A stretch of DNA of 64,000 nt from Hyphomicrobium sp. (GTDB lineage: Bacteria > Pseudomonadota > Alphaproteobacteria > Rhizobiales > Hyphomicrobiaceae): positions 121,851 through 185,850 of the forward strand of contig JALHMJ010000005.1 of assembly GCA_022844105.1 (NCBI GenBank). The letters are read 5' to 3'. Both the position numbers and the translations under genes were made by a program. How positions within the stretch are numbered: position 1 is the stretch's first letter; each line of letters opens with the position of its first letter. The notes beneath the pieces are model-generated. The model had not been told where the DNA came from. It did not search any database and worked only from the letters and a program-made list of their open reading frames with translations. Positions 58,490 through 64,000 of this stretch are shown here, in pieces.

Positions 58490-59218
58490 GTGATTCTCTT
58501 TCCGGCCATCGACCTCAAGGACGGCCAATGCGTCCGACTGAAGCTCGGCGAGATGAGCCAGGCCACGGTTTTCAATGATGATCCGGCCGCGCAGGCTGCC
58601 GCATTCGAGGCTCAGGGCTTCACCTATTTGCACGTCGTCGACCTGAATGGCGCCTTCGCTGGCATGCCCGTCAATGGCGCAGCGGTCGACGCAATCCTCA
58701 AGCGCGTTCGGATGCCGGTTCAACTCGGCGGCGGCATCCGCGATCTTGCAACCATCGAGAATTGGCTCGCCAAAGGGATAAGCCGCGTGATCTTGGGCAC
58801 GGTCGCGGTCCGCGATCCGGCGCTCGTCAAAGAGGCGTGTCGAATGTTTCCCGGCCGCGTCGCTGTCGGGATCGACGCCAAAGGCGGCAAGGTTGCCGTC
58901 GAAGGTTGGGCTGAAACGTCGCAATTGTCCGCCATCGATCTCGCGCGCCGCTTCGAAGACGCAGGCGTCGCCGCCATCATCTATACCGACATCGAGCGCG
59001 ACGGCGTGCTCAAGGGGCTCAATCTGCCGGCCACGGTTGAACTTGCCCGCGCCACGTCAATTCCGGTGATCGCGTCCGGCGGTCTGGCCTCCATCGACGA
59101 CGTGAAGGCACTGCTGACACCTGAGTATCGCTTGCTCGAAGGCGCGATTACCGGCCGCGCCCTCTACGACGGCCGTATCGACCCGAAAGAAGCTCTCGCC
59201 CTGCTCGCGGCAGCCTAG
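58490..59218 (+). CDS. hisA: phosphoribosylformimino-5-aminoimidazole carboxamide ribotide isomerase
   Basis: [32 protein letters not shown]...[17 protein letters not shown]-type pattern...[14 protein letters not shown]. Confidence 0.95.
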   Translation: MILFPAIDLKDGQCVRLKLGEMSQATVFNDDPAAQAAAFEAQGFTYLHVVDLNGAFAGMPVNGAAVDAILKRVRMPVQLGGGIRDLATIENWLAKGISRVILGTVAVRDPALVKEACRMFPGRVAVGIDAKGGKVAVEGWAETSQLSAIDLARRFEDAGVAAIIYTDIERDGVLKGLNLPATVELARATSIPVIASGGLASIDDVKALLTPEYRLLEGAITGRALYDGRIDPKEALALLAAA

Positions 59219-59228
59219 CCCAGTTGCA

Positions 59229-59498
59229 TTACGTCCGATCCGGATCGGATTTGCTGAGTTCCGGCGGCGGATCGCTTTTGCCGCCGCGCCACCAGGTTTT
59301 GAAATTCTGCCGCCACAGCCGGACGCGCGGAATGTCGTACGACAATACCACCAGTCCGAGCGGCACCATCCAGAATCCCAACACTGGAAGAAACCCCAGC
59401 AGCCCGAATAGAATAAGGAGCACGCCGATACCAATCCGCGCCGGTGCCCGATCGGGCAGATCGTATCTCCAATTACCGATGCGGATGGTGCGGGCCAC
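59229..59498 (-). CDS. small conserved membrane protein
   Basis: ARIGIGVLLILFGLLGFLPVLGFWMVPLGLVVLSYDIPRVRLWRQNFKTWWRG. Confidence 0.65.
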   Translation of the reverse strand: MARTIRIGNWRYDLPDRAPARIGIGVLLILFGLLGFLPVLGFWMVPLGLVVLSYDIPRVRLWRQNFKTWWRGGKSDPPPELSKSDPDRT

Positions 59499-59528
59499 GA
59501 CGACATCCCTTTTGCATGACCGCGAAGC

Positions 59529-60305
59529 TTAAATTCGCCAGCCGCTATGGATGGCGGCGACGCCGCCGGTCAGATTACGATAGCTGACATTACTGAAGCC
59601 CGCTGCCCGGATCATGGCCGCAAACGTCTCTTGCTTGGGAAACTTGCGGATCGACTCCACGAGATACTGGTAGGGTTGCGCATCGCCCGCCGCCAGCCGC
59701 CCCAGTCGCGGGATCACCTCGAACGAGTGGAAATCGTAGATCCGGTCGAGGATCGGCACCTGCACGTCCGAAAATTCGAGACACAGGAAATGACCGCCTG
59801 TCTTCAGGACGCGGCGAGCTTCCGATAGCGCCTTGTCGATGTGCGTCACGTTCCGGATGCCGAACGAAATCGTGTAGGCATCAAAGCTCTTATCCGGGAA
59901 CGGAAGCTCTTCCGCGTTGCCTTCGACCAGTGTGATGCGGTCTGCGAGCCCGGCATCGGTCACCCGCCGCCGGCCGACCTCCAGCATCTCCGGGCTGATG
60001 TCGCAGATCACAGCTGAGGTATTCGGCCCCGCTGCCGCAAGGCAGCGCATGGCAATGTCGCCCGTCCCGCCCGCGACATCCAGGAGCCGGAATGCGGCGT
60101 CGGCCCGCGGCGGATTGAGCGCGGCGACAAAATCCGATTTCCACAGCCGGTGAAGTCCGCCGGACATGAGGTCGTTCATCAGATCGTAGCGCTCGGCAAC
60201 CTTGGAAAACACGTCGTTGACAAGGCTCTGACGCTCGTCTTCGGTGACGGTTCTAAAACCAAAAGATGTATTGGGGTTCGCCGCTGTTGGTTCGGGTGTG
60301 CTCAT
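59529..60305 (-). CDS. ubiE: demethylmenaquinone/2-methoxy-6-polyprenyl-1,4-benzoquinol methyltransferase
   Basis: [32 protein letters not shown]...[13 protein letters not shown]...[14 protein letters not shown]. Confidence 0.95.
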   Translation of the reverse strand: MSTPEPTAANPNTSFGFRTVTEDERQSLVNDVFSKVAERYDLMNDLMSGGLHRLWKSDFVAALNPPRADAAFRLLDVAGGTGDIAMRCLAAAGPNTSAVICDISPEMLEVGRRRVTDAGLADRITLVEGNAEELPFPDKSFDAYTISFGIRNVTHIDKALSEARRVLKTGGHFLCLEFSDVQVPILDRIYDFHSFEVIPRLGRLAAGDAQPYQYLVESIRKFPKQETFAAMIRAAGFSNVSYRNLTGGVAAIHSGWRI

Positions 60306-60354
60306 GACGGCAATCATATCGTCTGAGGTCACGCCCCGCTATGGGGCAATTGCA

Positions 60355-61350
60355 TCAGGTCTGCAGCAGGGGATGTGGTGTGCCGTTCTCCAGATAATCC
60401 GCCACCGCCTTAGCCAGCACCGGCGCCAGCAAAAATCCGTGCCGGTAGGCACCATTCACCATAATGCTGGCGCCGCCGTCGATGACGCGCGCACGCGGGA
60501 CGTTATCGGCAAACGCCGGCCGCACGCCGGCGCTCATTTCGAGCACCTCGGCCTCACCGAATGCGGGATGCACGGTGTAGGCCGCCCCCAGCAGTTCGAG
60601 CGCGGACCGCACCGACACGGAACCCGCGTCCTCGCTTTCGATCATCGTCGCGCCGACGAGATACCGGTTCTCGCCCCACGGCACGATGTACAGCGGGTGC
60701 CGCGGATGCATGAGTCGCACTGGACGTTTCAAGTTGATATCCGCCGTGCGCAGCAGGAGACGCTCGCCGCGCACGCCGCGTAAATCCGCAAGCAGGTGCC
60801 GCGCGCCAAGTCCGCGGCAATCGACGATGAGCCGTTCCCGGTCGCTTTCCTCCAACGCGCGACCGAAATGCAGATCAACGCCCGCCTCGCCGCAGGCCCG
60901 CAACAGGAATGCGAGTGCTGCAGGTGTGGCGACATGCGCTTCATCGGGAAAAAACAGGGCCGTCGTGAACCGGTCGGCCAGATCAGGCTCGAGCGCGGCA
61001 AGTGCCGCGCGGTCGAGCGTTCGATGCTGTGTCGTCATCTTGGCGAAGCGCACCAGATCCGGCTGGTCGCGTGACGTCGCGACGACGAGACTGCCGTTGT
61101 CGATCGTCTCGGGATAAATCGCTCGCCACAGGACCAATCCATCGGCGCCAAGGTCTCGCACAACATTGGGCGCCGATTCCGCTTCGGCCCACGGCGCCAG
61201 CATCGCCCCAGCATGGCGGCTCGCCGAATGACTGAGCGGCTCGACATGCCAGTCAACGAGCATGACCGGAAATCCGCGGTGGGCAAGTGTCAATGCCTGC
61301 CACAGTCCGATGACCCCGGCGCCGGCGACGGTGATGCGTTGACGCGACAT
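60355..61350 (-). CDS. glycine oxidase-like FAD-dependent oxidoreductase (ThiO family)
   Basis: RITVAGAGVIGLWQALTLAHRGFPVMLVD; DAO family ...VNGAYRHGFLLAPVLAKAVADYL. Confidence 0.82.
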   Translation of the reverse strand: MSRQRITVAGAGVIGLWQALTLAHRGFPVMLVDWHVEPLSHSASRHAGAMLAPWAEAESAPNVVRDLGADGLVLWRAIYPETIDNGSLVVATSRDQPDLVRFAKMTTQHRTLDRAALAALEPDLADRFTTALFFPDEAHVATPAALAFLLRACGEAGVDLHFGRALEESDRERLIVDCRGLGARHLLADLRGVRGERLLLRTADINLKRPVRLMHPRHPLYIVPWGENRYLVGATMIESEDAGSVSVRSALELLGAAYTVHPAFGEAEVLEMSAGVRPAFADNVPRARVIDGGASIMVNGAYRHGFLLAPVLAKAVADYLENGTPHPLLQT

Positions 61351-61353
61351 GTT

Positions 61354-63150
61354 TCAGTCTCCGAGTGCCGCGCCTTCGCGACGCGGATCGCTGCCGCCCT
61401 CGATGATCCCATCGCGCCGGGTCAGGATGTTGAGGCCTGAATTCATGAGATCGACGTTGAGGCTTTGCCCATAGGATTTGAGCCGCAGCCCCAACAGGAT
61501 CGATTGCCAGTCGCTCTCTAGGTCAGCATCGGCTCCCATGCTGCCGAAGTTCGTGAGCGCCGCGGCCTGATAGGCATCGAGCTTCCAGTCCATAAGGCCA
61601 ATCAGTGCTTTGGTCACGAACATGATGATGCGCCCGCCGCCCGGCGAACCGGCGACGGCGAAGACGCGACCCTTGTCGTCGAACACGATCGTCGGCGCCA
61701 TGGTGCTGCGCGGCCGCTTGCCGGCCTCAACGCGATTGGCAATAGGCCGCCCATCCTTGTCGGCGGGAACGAATGAAAAATCCGTCAGCTCGTTGTTGAG
61801 CAGAAATCCGGCAGCCATGATACCTGAACCAAATACGCCTTCGATCGTCGTGGTCATGGCAACGGCGTTGCCGTCCGCATCAATCACTGAGATATGGCTC
61901 GTCCCCGTCGTCTCCAGCGTGGCATCGACGCCATGGGTCCGCTGTGCAAGTCCCGGCGGCAATCCAGGCTCCGGCGCTGTCATGGCCTTGTTCGGATCGA
62001 TGAGTTTGCGGCGGTCATCCAGATATGCGGGATCGATCAGCCCGGACGGGATCGGCACGAATGCGGGATCGGCCAAATAGCGACCGCGGTCGGCATAGGC
62101 TAGTTTTTCGGCTTCCAGAATGAGATGCACGCCCTCAGGCGGCAATCGGCCGTCGGTGACGCGGCCAAGATCAAAGGGCGCCAGGAGGCCCAGGATCTGC
62201 GCGATGGCAATTCCGCCCGATGACGGCGGCCCCATGCTGCAGACTTTGTACGCGCGATAGGTGATACAAACCGGATCGCGCGTTTCGATTTTGTAGCCGG
62301 CAAGGTCGCCCGCCGAAAGATCACCTGGCACGTTGGGGGCCTTGGCAACCGCCGCCACGATGGCATCGGCGACCGGTCCCGAATAAAACCCATCCGGCCC
62401 TTTGTCCGCGATCATCTGCAGCGTCGCGGCGTACTCCGCGTTGCGGATCACCGATCCGGCGGCGCGAGGTGATCCGGTCTCGTCGAAATAATAGCACTTC
62501 GCGGTCGCATCGAATGCTCCCGCGCCGGTGATTTGAAGCAGAAGATGCAATCGGGGGGTGACGGTAAAGCCGTCCCGTGCCAGCTGGATCGCTGGCTGAA
62601 AAAGCTGCGGCCACGGGAGTTTGCCATGTGCCTCGTGCGCAGCCTTCAAGAGCCGCACCAATCCTGGCGTGCCGATGCTCAGTCCAGAATGAACTGCGCG
62701 CTCAAACGGCATCGGAGTGCCGTTGGACAAAAATCTGTCCGGCTTGGCAGCCGCCGGCGCGGTCTCGCGGCCGTCGTAGGCGATGAGGCGACTATGTGCG
62801 TTGTTCCAATGGAGCAGAAACGCGCCGCCGCCCAGGCCGGATGACTGCGGCTCCACAAGCCCCAGAACCAATTGCGCGGCGATCGCCGCATCGACCGCCG
62901 ATCCGCCCGCGCGCAGCATCGCTTGCCCAGCTTCCGAGGCAACCCTGCTCGATGTTGCGATCATGAATTTTTGGCTGCGGACAAGCGCGCCTTCGACCCG
63001 CGTCGTGGTGGCTTCGGGTTCGACAAGTTGGCGTTGCGCCAGACTGGCGTGCGGCGCCAGGACGGTCGCCAATAATAGCGATGCCGAAAACAGTACGGCG
63101 ATCGAGCGACTATGGCGTGTCGGGCATGGCAGGCTTGGATGCGGGCTCAT
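61354..63150 (-). CDS. ggt: gamma-glutamyltransferase, secreted
   Basis: ATSSRVASEAGQAMLRAGGSAVDAAIAAQLVLGLVEPQSSGLGGGAFLL...TGTSHISVIDADGNAVAMTTTIEGVFGSGIM; start set at ATG 63150 (signal peptide follows). Confidence 0.93.
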   Translation of the reverse strand: MSPHPSLPCPTRHSRSIAVLFSASLLLATVLAPHASLAQRQLVEPEATTTRVEGALVRSQKFMIATSSRVASEAGQAMLRAGGSAVDAAIAAQLVLGLVEPQSSGLGGGAFLLHWNNAHSRLIAYDGRETAPAAAKPDRFLSNGTPMPFERAVHSGLSIGTPGLVRLLKAAHEAHGKLPWPQLFQPAIQLARDGFTVTPRLHLLLQITGAGAFDATAKCYYFDETGSPRAAGSVIRNAEYAATLQMIADKGPDGFYSGPVADAIVAAVAKAPNVPGDLSAGDLAGYKIETRDPVCITYRAYKVCSMGPPSSGGIAIAQILGLLAPFDLGRVTDGRLPPEGVHLILEAEKLAYADRGRYLADPAFVPIPSGLIDPAYLDDRRKLIDPNKAMTAPEPGLPPGLAQRTHGVDATLETTGTSHISVIDADGNAVAMTTTIEGVFGSGIMAAGFLLNNELTDFSFVPADKDGRPIANRVEAGKRPRSTMAPTIVFDDKGRVFAVAGSPGGGRIIMFVTKALIGLMDWKLDAYQAAALTNFGSMGADADLESDWQSILLGLRLKSYGQSLNVDLMNSGLNILTRRDGIIEGGSDPRREGAALGD

Positions 63151-63212
63151 GCCCAATTGGTTGCCCCGAAAGACGCCGCAGCGCAACTTTTCTGGGAAAT
63201 GCACAGCCCGCG

Positions 63213-63244
63213 AAAAAAAGGCAGGCGCCGCGTGGACGCCTGCC
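63213..63244 (-). terminator. rho-independent terminator of the C2-like gene
   Basis: Minus strand GGCAGGCG-tccacgcgg-CGCCTGCC followed by TTTTTTTCG. Confidence 0.8.
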
Positions 63245-63269
63245 CTGTCAATTCGAATGTACCGCCGTG

Positions 63270-63767
63270 TTACTTCTTCACCGTCACGATGAAAGTCACT
63301 TCGGCGTCTTTCTTTTCCTTGCCGGCGCGGACGATCTTGGCGCCGCACTTGTACGACGACGAGAAACCTTCGATCTTGCATGTCTTGGTGTTGACCGTGA
63401 AGTCGATGTCGCGCTTGTTGTCGACGCGATTGATATCGATCGGGTCGTCGACGCTGACGTCCTTGTCGAACACGGAGAGGTTCACCTTGACGACGCCGGC
63501 TTTGACTTTCTTCGACAGTACCCAGTTAGGAGTAATCGACGTTTCCTGCTTGACCGTCGGGGATGCGACCGACTCACCACCGATGGTGGCCTTGGCGTAA
63601 AAATCGCCTTTCGAGAATGCGTCGGCCTGATCGAGCGCGCGTAGGCGCGTGATCTTGATGATCACTTCAGGATCCTTGGCCGCTGCTGTCGTGGTCGTCG
63701 TGGCAAGGGCAAATGTGGAAAGCGGCAGCGCAGCGAGCGCACAAGCAAGGGCGCGGAACTTGGACAT
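63270..63767 (-). CDS. secreted protein with possible C2-like domain
   Basis: Signal peptide MSKFRALACALAALPLSTFALA; VIIKITRLRALDQADAFSKGDFYAKATIGGESVASPTVKQETSITPNWVLSKKVKAGVVKVNLSVFDKDVSVDDPIDIN resembles C2. Confidence 0.55.
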   Translation of the reverse strand: MSKFRALACALAALPLSTFALATTTTTAAAKDPEVIIKITRLRALDQADAFSKGDFYAKATIGGESVASPTVKQETSITPNWVLSKKVKAGVVKVNLSVFDKDVSVDDPIDINRVDNKRDIDFTVNTKTCKIEGFSSSYKCGAKIVRAGKEKKDAEVTFIVTVKK

Positions 63768-64000
63768 GGACAATCTCCAAACAACTTATGGGACACGCGA
63801 GATCACACCGCATAAGGACGCCGCCCGGAGGGAAAGCGCAGCCTGAAGTGTCGATCGTGGCGGGACGCTAGCAGGAACATGTGGGACTGTGATCGGACGA
63901 CACCCGTTCCTCCTGCGATCCTCCGCCGGGCGTTGCGCTTAGGTGACAGGGCGTCTTAGCCAAAATGGCAAAACTCCTAGTCTTATCAGTGAAAGTCACG

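Noticed and set aside
63964-64000. Possible plus-strand gene start at right edge (ATGGCAAAACTCCTAGTC...)
   Set aside because: Only 12 codons visible; no support for coding.

Overview
This is a chromosomal window from a GC-rich alphaproteobacterium, probably Hyphomicrobiales. The taxonomic guess rests on usg, MltB-type transglycosylases, the ethylmalonyl-CoA pathway genes mcd/ccr/ecm, and zur-znuCB. About 60 protein genes, one tRNA-Leu(CAA), several hairpin terminators, one large non-coding tandem-repeat block and a few regulatory motifs can be supported. No rRNA, CRISPR array, IS element or prophage was seen. Most of the content is core: lepA, lpxD, nadD-rsfS-rlmH, ispG, hisA, ubiE, ggt. The items most worth a second look are: (1) a secreted LivK-like periplasmic-binding domain fused to a complete pentameric ligand-gated ion channel module (7040-9310); (2) a two-gene unit of a winged-helix-like protein plus a 1128-aa protein with two P-loop ATPase modules, the second HerA-like (36727-41281); (3) about 5.5 copies of a 104-bp, two-hairpin tandem repeat ending just upstream of a SulP gene (12034-12600); (4) an ECF sigma/anti-sigma pair with two identical-architecture promoters, TGGAATATCC-N12-CGTTCTTATT, one of which would drive an unannotated structured transcript; (5) a 1106-aa membrane/coiled-coil protein with an internal duplicated domain; (6) an orphan Cas2/SinR-like protein beside a hairpin-rich intergenic segment. 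All family calls come from reading the translated sequence by eye; no database search was run.
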